DNA from: JARRNO01 sp037384885
GTDB lineage: Bacteria > Acidobacteriota > UBA4820 > DSQY01
Length of the DNA stretch: 9,148 bases
Assembly: GCA_037384885.1 (NCBI GenBank)
Contig: JARRNO010000073.1
Location: 1-9,148 of the forward strand
Reading direction: 5' to 3'
In this document: positions 1 through 5,884 of the stretch, piece by piece
Numbering within the stretch: the first letter of the stretch is position 1
How the letters are laid out: the number at the start of each line of letters is the position of its first letter
Position numbers and translations under genes: made by a program
The notes under the pieces: generated by a model
The model's database searches: none
Seen by the model: the letters and a program-made list of their open reading frames with translations, nothing else
Told to the model about the DNA's origin: nothing

Positions 1-148
1 CGAAAACCGTCTCCTCCCATGCCTCCCGGTTTCTCAAGGCCGTTGCGCCGCTTCCTGCGGACGGCCTCGCCCGGGTAGCGAGGAAATTTATCAAAGCATA
101 AGTTGTTAGCCCATTGCAAGAGCAACCCCCGTTAAGGGTGCGAAAAGA
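1..148. other. Left-edge stretch with no supportable gene
   Basis: No complete gene is visible. Plus-strand frame 1 is open from the edge to a TAG at 76-78, so it could be the last 25 codons of an incoming gene. The stop sits inside a 6-bp inverted repeat (CCTCGC at 65-70 with GCGAGG at 78-83), but no T-run follows. On the minus strand, an ATG at 20-18 is preceded by GGAGG only one base away, too close for a normal ribosome binding site. Its frame is open upstream through the AT-rich part around 85-120, which could hold a promoter for a leftward gene. Neither reading is convincing. Confidence 0.3.
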
Positions 149-199
149 GACGGCGTGGGGGAATTGGCGCAGTTGAACGCCCGGATCAGGCACGCCGTC
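143..199 (-). terminator. Possible terminator of the EamA transporter gene
   Basis: A perfect 9-bp inverted repeat pairs GACGGCGTG (149-157) with CACGCCGTC (191-199). On the minus strand the hairpin begins at the last codons of the transporter gene and is followed directly by TCTTTT (148-143). The 33-nt loop is long, although it can hold a 4-bp inner stem (GGCG/CGCC). The position just after the stop and the T-rich tail support a rho-independent terminator. The long loop is the weak point. Confidence 0.4.
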
Positions 200-1070
200 G
201 CCTCAGGTCGGGCCATTGACCGAGAAACATGCCGGAGAGAATCATGGCGCCTCCGCAGAGCGCCGGCCATCCCAGGGATTCGCCTCCGATCATGACGGCG
301 AAGATGCCCGAGAAAACCGGTTCCATCGTAAAGATGATAGCGGCCTGGGATGCCGAGACGTACCTTTGAAAGGCTGTCTGCACGAAATAGGCGAGACTGG
401 TCGCTAAGAATGCGGTATAGAGGATACCCTTGATGGCCGCCCGGGGCACGGGAAAGAGCAAATGGAGATTCGGCGCGGCAAAGATCCAGGACAGAAGGGC
501 GACGACCGCAAGTTGCACCACGACCAGCCCGCGGACATCGGCGCGCCGGGACATGTGGGCCGTGATAAGAATGTGGGCGGCGTACATGAACGCGCAGCCC
601 ACGGTCAGGACATCTCCCAGATTCATCGCGCCGCTGTTGCCGGTGCCGCTCAGCAGCCACAACCCGCCGGCGGCGCAGCACGCGCCCAACAAGACAAGGC
701 GATGCGGTAAGCGCCGTACGAGTGAAGTTTCGAGGAGCGGTGTGAAAATCACGTAAAGACCCGTGATGAATCCGCTTCGTGCGGCGGTCGTGAATCGTAG
801 GCCCTCGGTTTGGAGTGCGTATCCGGAAAACAGGGCGGCACCCATGACCGCGGCCCCAAGAAGATCCCGCCTGGACAGTTTGAGGGCGGAACGGGGAAAG
901 ATGGCTAGGACGACGGCGGCGCCCAGGCTGAAACGGAGAGCGAGGAAGAGGAAGACGGGGTAGACGGCGACGGCGTCCCGGACCACAACAAAGGTAAATC
1001 CCCAAATTGCAGTGATAAAGACGAGGGCGGCAGGCGCGCTCCGTTTCAACGTGCTTCCGGGATCAGTCAT
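186..1070 (-). CDS. EamA/DMT-family membrane transporter
   Basis: This 294-residue protein is a ten-helix inner-membrane carrier of the drug/metabolite transporter superfamily. Hydrophobic segments lie at about 12-30, 37-57, 70-90, 98-116, 123-141, 150-170, 180-198, 212-232, 241-262 and 266-284. They form two EamA repeats of five helices each. Both repeats carry the family's end-of-repeat signature: AARSGFITGLYVIFTPLLE at about 96-114 and SQAAIIFTMEPVFSGIFAV at about 241-259. The length is typical for the family, and the C-terminus ends in a positively charged RRRR stretch expected in the cytoplasm. The ATG at 1070 has GGGAGG four bases upstream. It follows rocD in the same direction across a 69-bp gap that contains a hairpin terminator. 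Members export amino acids, metabolites or drugs; sequence alone does not give the substrate. Export of an amino acid related to ornithine is only a guess from the neighbour. Confidence 0.88.
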   Translation of the reverse strand: MTDPGSTLKRSAPAALVFITAIWGFTFVVVRDAVAVYPVFLFLALRFSLGAAVVLAIFPRSALKLSRRDLLGAAVMGAALFSGYALQTEGLRFTTAARSGFITGLYVIFTPLLETSLVRRLPHRLVLLGACCAAGGLWLLSGTGNSGAMNLGDVLTVGCAFMYAAHILITAHMSRRADVRGLVVVQLAVVALLSWIFAAPNLHLLFPVPRAAIKGILYTAFLATSLAYFVQTAFQRYVSASQAAIIFTMEPVFSGIFAVMIGGESLGWPALCGGAMILSGMFLGQWPDLRRRRA

Positions 1071-1094
1071 CCGGCCTCCCGGTTTAAGGGACGT

Positions 1095-1117
1095 AAAGGG
1101 CCGCCTTGCGGCGGCCC
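1095..1117 (-). terminator. Hairpin terminator after rocD
   Basis: A perfect 8-bp GC stem pairs GGGCCGCC (1098-1105) with GGCGGCCC (1110-1117) around a TTGC/GCAA tetraloop. On the minus strand it is followed by TTTACGT, so the U-tract is short (three). It lies 23 bp past the rocD stop and only 17 bp before the Shine-Dalgarno of the EamA gene. It may therefore end most rocD transcripts while letting some reach the transporter. Confidence 0.65.
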
Positions 1118-1139
1118 TGTCTTTCGCGTCCTGTTCCCG

Positions 1140-2345
1140 TCAGGCCAAGGCTTCAGCGATGCGGTCCATGGCCCAGTCGATTTCCTCTTTTGCGATAATC
1201 AACGCGGGGGCAAAGCGAATAACACTTTCATGTGTCTCTTTTGCGAGGATTCCAAGGTTCATCAGTTTCTCGCAGAAGGGACGGGCCTTGCCGGAGGCGG
1301 CCCTTATGACGACTCCCACAAGAAGGCCCTTGCCGCGGATTTCTTCAATGTGGGGACTTTTCAAATCGCGAAGGCGCTCCATGAAGTACGCTCCGGACTC
1401 GGCGGCCCTTTTATCGAGTTTTTCATCGCGAAGGACTTCCAGGGACGCCCTTGCTACGGCGGCGCCCAGGGGGTTGCCCCCGAAGGTCGAACCATGGTCG
1501 CCTGGGTGGAAAACCTCCATGATCTCATCGTCGGCGACGATGGCGGATACCGGGTAGCAGCCGCCTCCGAGGGCCTTGCCGAGAATCATGATGTCGGGTT
1601 TGATACCCGCGTAATCGCAGGCGAACCATCGTCCTGTCCTGCAGAAGCCCGTCTGGATTTCGTCGGCAATGAACAAGACGCGGTTTTCACGGCAGACGGC
1701 GTAGGCCTCCTTCAGATATTCCTCGGGTGGGACGACAACCCCTCCTTCCCCTTGGATGGGTTCAACGAGAAAGCCGACCGTGTTTGGTGTCACGGCGCGT
1801 TTTAACGCGTCCGCATCACCATAGGGAACGACCTTGAATCCGGGGGTAAAGGGACCAAACCCGTCTCGATATTGCGCTTCCGTGGAAAAGCCGACAATGG
1901 TCGTAGTCCGGCCGTGAAAATTGTTGGCGCAGACGATGATTTCCGCCTTATCGTCCTCGGCGCCTTTGATTTTGTACCCCCACTTTCGGGCCGTCTTAAT
2001 GGCGGTTTCGACCGCTTCGGCTCCAGTGTTCATAAGGAGCGCTTTTTGATAGCCCGTGATGTTGCATAACAGGTGCACGAGAGGCCCCATCTGATCGTTG
2101 TGAAAAGCACGAGAGGTCAGGGTGATGCGATCGGCCTGAGCCTTAAGGGCCTCGACGATCCGGGGATGACGGTGTCCCTGGTTCAGGGCCGAGTAGGCAG
2201 TCAGGCAGTCCAGATATTTGTTTCCGTCGACATCCCAGACCCAGATTCCTTCGCCCCGGTCCAGAACAACGGCCAAAGGGTGATAATTGTGAGCGCCATA
2301 TTGTTCGGCTTCGTCGATGAAGCCCATGGTGAACGCACTCGTCAT
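1140..2345 (-). CDS. rocD: Ornithine aminotransferase (ornithine--oxo-acid transaminase)
   Basis: This 401-residue, PLP-dependent class III aminotransferase transfers the delta-amino group of ornithine to 2-oxoglutarate. The products are glutamate-5-semialdehyde and glutamate, linking arginine/ornithine to proline and glutamate metabolism in the cytoplasm. Ornithine aminotransferase hallmarks include YGAHNYHPL at about 16-24, YSALNQGHRHP at 51-61, TLTSRAF at 75-81, NTGAEA at 106-111 and GFGPFTPGF at 162-170. Also present are VEPIQGEGGVVVP at 194-206, ADEIQTG at 227-233 with the PLP-ring Asp228, and LGKALGGG at 255-262 with the Schiff-base Lys257. HGSTFGGNPLG lies at 284-294 and IRFAP at 376-380. 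This follows human OAT almost block for block and separates it from acetylornithine aminotransferase. The ATG at 2345 is preceded by AGGAGG with ideal spacing. It is the first gene of a leftward unit, with a promoter at 2416-2444 and a terminator at 1095-1117. Confidence 0.93.
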   Translation of the reverse strand: MTSAFTMGFIDEAEQYGAHNYHPLAVVLDRGEGIWVWDVDGNKYLDCLTAYSALNQGHRHPRIVEALKAQADRITLTSRAFHNDQMGPLVHLLCNITGYQKALLMNTGAEAVETAIKTARKWGYKIKGAEDDKAEIIVCANNFHGRTTTIVGFSTEAQYRDGFGPFTPGFKVVPYGDADALKRAVTPNTVGFLVEPIQGEGGVVVPPEEYLKEAYAVCRENRVLFIADEIQTGFCRTGRWFACDYAGIKPDIMILGKALGGGCYPVSAIVADDEIMEVFHPGDHGSTFGGNPLGAAVARASLEVLRDEKLDKRAAESGAYFMERLRDLKSPHIEEIRGKGLLVGVVIRAASGKARPFCEKLMNLGILAKETHESVIRFAPALIIAKEEIDWAMDRIAEALA

Positions 2346-2415
2346 TCTTCCCTCCTGGGCGCTTTAAACGCCTGTTAAGGCACGGATACGGCCGTGCACT
2401 CCACCGCCGCTGCGA

Positions 2416-2444
2416 AATTTAGCAGAAGCCCTTTCCAAATACAA
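2416..2444 (-). promoter_or_regulatory. Putative sigma70 promoter of rocD
   Basis: On the minus strand, TTGTAT (2444-2439) and TAAATT (2421-2416) are separated by exactly 17 bp. The -35 matches the consensus at 3 of 6 positions and the -10 at 4 of 6. The surrounding DNA is markedly more AT-rich than the rest of the gap. The predicted start near 2409 gives a leader of about 64 nt containing two small hairpins, the second next to the Shine-Dalgarno. Confidence 0.5.
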
Positions 2445-2445
2445 G

Positions 2446-2490
2446 AAGGAAGTCGACCTATGCGGTGCCGTGGCGCATTTCACCTTCCTT
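2446..2490. repeat. Nested inverted repeat upstream of the rocD promoter
   Basis: The outer arms AAGGAAG (2446-2452) and CTTCCTT (2484-2490) pair perfectly. Inside them ATGCG (2460-2464) pairs with CGCAT (2474-2478) around a 9-nt loop. The two stems are separated by internal loops of 7 and 5 nt. The repeat lies one base outside the rocD -35, so it could be an operator, a cruciform, or a hairpin in a transcript crossing the gap. No function is assigned. Confidence 0.5.
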
Positions 2491-2790
2491 AAACGGGACG
2501 AGAGGTTGATGCCTTGAACGGGCGCAGCGGCCTGATCGTAGAACAAGAGTTATATTGACAGAGGGCGTGCACCTGCAGCACCACCCTGTGAATCGATCCC
2601 ACAGGACAGTGTTGGAGGCGGGCGACGCCTGCGTACCTTTAGAGCCTATCCGGGAATCGGTCATGGTCGCGACGGAAACAGCCCTGGATGCATGGCGCGA
2701 AAGTGAGCGAAGACCGATGCAGCGCCATCGGATGAGCGAGCCGGTAAAGCCGGGCGGCGGGCCCCGCCCTGTGTGCGGATCTGCTCTAAA

Positions 2791-2819
2791 TTGACGCTCT
2801 CAGGGTGGTCCGTTATAAT
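2791..2819 (+). promoter_or_regulatory. Strong sigma70 promoter of metK-ahcY
   Basis: TTGACG (2791-2796), a 17-bp spacer and a perfect TATAAT (2814-2819) make this the best promoter in the window (11 of 12 hexamer bases). Transcription should begin near 2826, giving a leader of about 28 nt before the metK ATG. There is no room for a riboswitch or attenuator downstream, so control would have to act at initiation or from sequence upstream. Confidence 0.85.
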
Positions 2820-2854
2820 GCCTCCCTTCAGCCCGTCAGGGAAAGAGGTTATCG

Positions 2855-4036
2855 ATGTCGAACAACTATATATTTACCTCCGAGTCGGTGACGGAGGGGC
2901 ATCCGGACAAGATCGCTGACCAGATCAGCGATGCCGTTCTTGATCGCGTCATGGCCGAGGATCCCTCCGGCCGTGTGGCATGCGAAACACTCGTTACGAC
3001 AGGCATGGCACTGGTCGCCGGTGAAATTACCACCCATGCCTACGTGGATATCCCCAGCATCGTGAGGGAGACAATCCGGGAAATCGGGTACGTCAAGGGC
3101 GACTATGGTCTGGATTACAAAACCTGCTCCGTGCTGACAACCATCGACCCGCAGTCTCCGGATATCGCCATGGGCGTTGATCCGGGAGGGGCCGGAGACC
3201 AGGGGCTCATGTTTGGCTACGCCTGCGACGAAACCCCCGCACTGATGCCGTTCCCGATCTTCGTGGCCCACCGGCTGACAGAACGTCTCGCCCAGGTCCG
3301 GAAGGACGGCACCTTGAAGTTTCTCCGGCCCGACGGGAAAAGCCAGGTCAGCGTCGTATACAGAGACGGCCGCCCCCAGAGGGTCTCCGCTGTTGTTCTT
3401 TCCGCGCAGCACCACGAAGTTGTCAGCCAGAAGGACCTTAGGGAAGCGGTTATGGAGGAAGTCATCCGGAAGGTAATCCCGGAGGCCATGCTGGACGCCG
3501 GCACACAGTACCACGTCAATCCCACGGGCCGGTTCGTCGTAGGCGGCCCCCAGGGAGATACGGGACTGACAGGCCGGAAGATCATCGTCGACACCTATGG
3601 GGGCATGGGGAGACACGGAGGCGGCGCCTTTTCAGGAAAGGATCCGACCAAGGTGGACCGTTCCGCCTCCTATATGGCCAGGCATGTGGCCAAGAACATC
3701 GTGGCGGCCGGCATCGCATCGAGAGTCGAAGTTCAACTTGCTTATGCCATCGGCGTTGCGGAACCGGTATCGGTCATGGTGGACACCTTCGGAACCGGTA
3801 AAATCGACGAAGTCCAAATCGAAAAGACAGTCAGGAAGGTTTTTCCCCTGACTCCGAAGGGAATCATGGACTATCTGGATCTCCGGCGTCCGATCTTTAA
3901 AAAGACGGCAGCATACGGCCACTTTGGTCGCGAACTCCCCGAGTTCACATGGGAGCGTTCCAACCAGGTGGAAACCCTTTGTGAAGCAACCGGCGTAAAG
4001 CCACAGGAACGGAGCCAGCAATGGAGTGCGATGTAA
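2855..4036 (+). CDS. metK: S-adenosylmethionine synthetase (methionine adenosyltransferase)
   Basis: This 393-residue cytoplasmic enzyme makes S-adenosylmethionine from methionine and ATP, releasing phosphate and pyrophosphate. It carries the bacterial MetK blocks in order. ESVTEGHPDKIADQISDAVLD (about 10-30) has the ATP-contacting His16 and metal-binding Asp18. DPQSPDIAMGVD follows at 98-109. Signature 1, GAGDQGLMFGYA, is at 112-123, and signature 2, GGGAFSGKD, at 255-263 within the TYGGMGRHGGGAFSGKDPTK block. HVAKNIVAAG is at 277-286. Length and domain order are normal. The ATG at 2855 has GAGG six bases upstream and lies about 28 nt after the predicted transcription start. Its 3' end overlaps ahcY by 16 bases, so the two are one operon and probably translationally coupled. 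The C-terminal tail (..RSQQWSAM) looks poorly conserved and contains the ahcY ribosome binding site and start codon. Confidence 0.97.
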   Translation: MSNNYIFTSESVTEGHPDKIADQISDAVLDRVMAEDPSGRVACETLVTTGMALVAGEITTHAYVDIPSIVRETIREIGYVKGDYGLDYKTCSVLTTIDPQSPDIAMGVDPGGAGDQGLMFGYACDETPALMPFPIFVAHRLTERLAQVRKDGTLKFLRPDGKSQVSVVYRDGRPQRVSAVVLSAQHHEVVSQKDLREAVMEEVIRKVIPEAMLDAGTQYHVNPTGRFVVGGPQGDTGLTGRKIIVDTYGGMGRHGGGAFSGKDPTKVDRSASYMARHVAKNIVAAGIASRVEVQLAYAIGVAEPVSVMVDTFGTGKIDEVQIEKTVRKVFPLTPKGIMDYLDLRRPIFKKTAAYGHFGRELPEFTWERSNQVETLCEATGVKPQERSQQWSAM

Positions 4037-5280
4037 AGGACAAGTCGCTTGCCTCTCGGGGCAAGGACAGAATTTTATGGGCGGATCAACACATGCCCGT
4101 GCTTGCGGCCATCCGCGAGCGCTTTGAGAAGGAAAAGCCCTTGAATGGCGTTCGAATCGCGGGCTGTCTCCACGTGACGACCGAAACCGCCAACCTCATG
4201 AGAACGCTTGCGGCGGGGGGCGCAGAAACCGCCTTGTGCGCCAGCAACCCACTGTCCACGCAGGACGACGTGGCGGCGAGCCTGGTGGAGGATTTCGGCG
4301 TGGCGACCTTTGCCGTGAAGGGCGAGGACAACGAAAGCTATTACAGCCACATCAACTCCGTGCTGGACATCAAGCCGGTCCTCACCATGGATGACGGTGC
4401 CGACCTCGTGTCCATGGCCCACAGCAAACGGAAGGACGCGCTTGAGGGAATCGTTGCGGGTACGGAAGAGACGACCACGGGCGTGATCCGTCTTCGCAGC
4501 ATGGCGGCGGAAGGGGTGCTCCAATACCCGATCATCGCCGTGAACGACGCCATGACCAAGCATTTCTTTGACAACCGGTACGGGACGGGGCAATCCACGA
4601 TCGACGGGATCGTTCGCGCGACGAACATTCTGCTGGCGGGCTCCACCGTAGTGGTGGCCGGGTACGGATGGTGCGGCAAAGGCGTGGCGATGCGGGCCCG
4701 GGGGATGGGGGCGCATGTCATTGTCACCGAAATCGATCCGGTGAAGGCCCTCGAAGCCGTGATGGACGGCTTCCGGGTCATGCCCATGGCCCAAGCCGCC
4801 GGGATCGGGGACGTTTTCGTGACCGTGACGGGCAACAAGCACGTGATCAGAACCGAACACTTCCTTGCCATGAAGGAAGGAGCCATCGTCAGCAACGCCG
4901 GGCACTTCAACGTGGAACTGGAGCTGGAAGGCGGCCTTTACGATGCGTGCAAGGCGAGGAAGAAGGTTCGCGACTTCGTGGAGGGATTTACGCTGCCCAG
5001 CGGAAAGACGGTTTATCTGCTGGCCGAGGGCCGGCTGGTTAATTTGTCGGCGGCGGAAGGCCACCCGGCCGTGGTGATGGACATGTCCTTCGCCAACCAG
5101 GCGCTTTCGGCCGAATGGCTGATCGCCAACCGTGAATCCCTGGACAGGAACGTCTATGTCATTCCCGAGGAGATCGACCGGACCATCGCGAGCATCAAGC
5201 TCGAAACCATGTCCACGAAAATCGATACGCTGACGCCGGAGCAGGAGCGTTATCTCGCCTCCTGGCAGGAAGGGACCTGA
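4021..5280 (+). CDS. ahcY: Adenosylhomocysteinase (S-adenosylhomocysteine hydrolase)
   Basis: This 419-residue NAD-dependent enzyme splits S-adenosylhomocysteine, the product of methyl transfer, into homocysteine and adenosine. It relieves inhibition of methyltransferases and returns homocysteine to methionine synthesis. Family blocks seen: HVTTETANL at 51-59, CASNPLSTQDDVAA at 73-86, GTEETTTGV at 147-155, NDAMTKHFFDNRYGTGQS at 175-192 (substrate and Lys/Asp catalytic residues), the NAD-binding GYGWCGKG at 214-221 with TEIDP at 236-240, NAGHFNVE at 292-299 and GRLVNLSAAEGHP at 337-349. It is the short form. It ends in LTPEQERYLASWQEGT and lacks the C-terminal KPDHYRY-type tail of the longer bacterial and animal enzymes, as in archaea, Thermotoga and many Desulfobacterota. 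The ATG at 4021 has GGAG six bases upstream inside metK. The gene is followed at once by a strong terminator, so it closes the operon. Confidence 0.96.
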   Translation: MECDVKDKSLASRGKDRILWADQHMPVLAAIRERFEKEKPLNGVRIAGCLHVTTETANLMRTLAAGGAETALCASNPLSTQDDVAASLVEDFGVATFAVKGEDNESYYSHINSVLDIKPVLTMDDGADLVSMAHSKRKDALEGIVAGTEETTTGVIRLRSMAAEGVLQYPIIAVNDAMTKHFFDNRYGTGQSTIDGIVRATNILLAGSTVVVAGYGWCGKGVAMRARGMGAHVIVTEIDPVKALEAVMDGFRVMPMAQAAGIGDVFVTVTGNKHVIRTEHFLAMKEGAIVSNAGHFNVELELEGGLYDACKARKKVRDFVEGFTLPSGKTVYLLAEGRLVNLSAAEGHPAVVMDMSFANQALSAEWLIANRESLDRNVYVIPEEIDRTIASIKLETMSTKIDTLTPEQERYLASWQEGT

Positions 5281-5287
5281 GTTCTCC

Positions 5288-5314
5288 GGGCCCCCGGCGG
5301 GGCCCTTTATTTTT
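5288..5314 (+). terminator. Rho-independent terminator of metK-ahcY
   Basis: GGGCCCC (5288-5294) pairs perfectly with GGGGCCC (5299-5305) around a CGGC loop, followed by TTTATTTTT (5306-5314). It begins 8 bp after the ahcY stop. This is a textbook intrinsic terminator. The next gene starts only 33 bp later. Confidence 0.92.
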
Positions 5315-5347
5315 CGACCCTTGCCGTTCGGGACGCAGGAGCTTGAA

Positions 5348-5866
5348 ATGGGAAAGAAAGTCGTTCACGTCGTGGGAACGGGAACCATCGGCGAACCGCT
5401 GATCGGCCTGCTCTGCACGATGCGGGAAGAACTGGGCCTGGATGAAATCACCTTCCACAAAAAGTCAGCCTTGCTGGAGGACCGTTCGAAGGTGAAAGGG
5501 GTGATCTCGATGGGCGCCAAGCTGGCGGCCGACGACCAGGCCTGGACAGCCTTCAACGAGCTTGGAATTTCGCCCACCCTCTCCGTCAGCGCCGCCCTGG
5601 AACAAGCGGCGGTCATCATCGACTGCACGCCGGTTGGGAATGAAAACAAGACCTCCATTTACGCCGGCCTGGCGGACGGGCAGAAGGGCTTCATCGCCCA
5701 GGGGAGCGAATTCGGCTTTGGAAAGCCCTATGCACGGGGCATCAACGACGACGCGCTCACGCCGGATGACAAGTTCATCCAGGTCGTGTCCTGCAATACG
5801 CACAACCTATCGGTCCTCATCCATACGCTCGGCATGAACAACGGCCAAAAGCCTGGGAACCTGTAA
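5348..5866 (+). CDS. Type II (archaeal-class) GAPDH, N-terminal half, ends at in-frame TAA
   Basis: This encodes 172 residues forming the NAD(P)-binding half and the catalytic cysteine of a type II glyceraldehyde-3-phosphate dehydrogenase. That enzyme interconverts glyceraldehyde-3-phosphate and 1,3-bisphosphoglycerate in glycolysis/gluconeogenesis. A Rossmann glycine motif VGTGTIGEPLIGLL spans 9-22. The beta-strand/loop VIIDCTPVGNENK (89-101) corresponds to the archaeal IIVDATPxGVGxKNK. GFIAQGSEFG (114-123) follows. SCNT at 148-151 has the nucleophile Cys149 in the archaeal SCNTTGL context. The family is usually about 335-350 residues, so this is half an enzyme. The missing half continues in the same frame after the stop. 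The ATG at 5348 is chosen over an upstream TTG at 5321 because AGGAG (5337-5341) sits six bases before it and the Rossmann strand begins right after. No promoter is visible between the ahcY terminator and this start. Phosphorylating GAPDH is the family activity; the exact substrate of this divergent member is inferred. Confidence 0.8.
   Translation: MGKKVVHVVGTGTIGEPLIGLLCTMREELGLDEITFHKKSALLEDRSKVKGVISMGAKLAADDQAWTAFNELGISPTLSVSAALEQAAVIIDCTPVGNENKTSIYAGLADGQKGFIAQGSEFGFGKPYARGINDDALTPDDKFIQVVSCNTHNLSVLIHTLGMNNGQKPGNL
5864..5866 (+). other. In-frame TAA interrupting the GAPDH gene
   Basis: The codons before and after this TAA are in one frame (frame 2). Reading through gives 354 codons from 5348 to the stop at 6410-6412. 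Codon 173 is the stop and is followed by EGRFVCMRRAND. In archaeal GAPDH the distance from the catalytic Cys to the RRA motif is about 29 residues; here it is 33 counting the stop as one residue. Little or nothing is therefore missing. One base change from AAA, GAA or CAA would create the stop. TAA also ends metK, rocD and tsaB, so it is not a reassigned codon. Confidence 0.85.
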
Positions 5867-5884
5867 GAGGGGCGTTTTGTCTGC

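Larger units (their letters stand above)
2346..2854. other. 509-bp divergent intergenic region between rocD and metK
   Basis: No convincing gene lies here. The longest open frames (about 60-80 codons on either strand) start without a usable ribosome binding site and resemble no family I know. The rocD end holds its ribosome binding site (2351-2356), a small hairpin right beside it (GGCG 2358-2361 with CGCC 2369-2372), a second hairpin (GCACGG 2380-2385 with CCGTGC 2392-2397) and a promoter (2416-2444). A nested inverted repeat spans 2446-2490. From 2559 to 2774 several hairpins are enclosed by a long-range complementary pair, a possible structured RNA. The metK end holds a near-consensus promoter (2791-2819), leaving a leader of only about 28 nt, too short for a SAM riboswitch of any known class between that promoter and metK. 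Confidence 0.6.

Noticed and set aside
106..1005. Long minus-strand open frame of about 299 codons overlapping the transporter gene
   Set aside because: Its translation is Arg/Pro/His-rich low-complexity sequence in a shifted frame, while the overlapping 186-1070 frame has ten membrane helices and EamA motifs. It is a GC-rich shadow.
1230..1805. Plus-strand open frame of 191 codons opposite rocD
   Set aside because: It lies antisense to strongly conserved ornithine aminotransferase codons and its product resembles no family.
2460..2492. Ten-codon ORF beginning at an ATG inside the nested inverted repeat, possibly a leader peptide
   Set aside because: The GGAAG upstream is part of the repeat arm, the peptide has no run of a regulatory amino acid, and no downstream plus-strand gene is close enough for attenuation.
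2555..2794. Plus-strand open frame of about 79 codons in the metK upstream gap
   Set aside because: It begins at a TTG without a ribosome binding site, resembles no family, and runs into the metK promoter. The segment fits a structured or plain intergenic sequence better.
2849..3616. Minus-strand open frame of 255 codons opposite metK
   Set aside because: It is antisense to conserved MetK motifs, and its composition is typical of the reverse frame of a GC-rich gene.
4075..5064. Minus-strand open frame of 329 codons opposite ahcY
   Set aside because: It is a His/Arg/Gly-rich shadow of the conserved AhcY coding strand with no recognisable domain or start signal.
5864..5866. Recoding of the GAPDH stop to pyrrolysine or selenocysteine
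   Set aside because: Those systems read TAG and TGA. This is TAA, and other genes in the window end normally with TAA.
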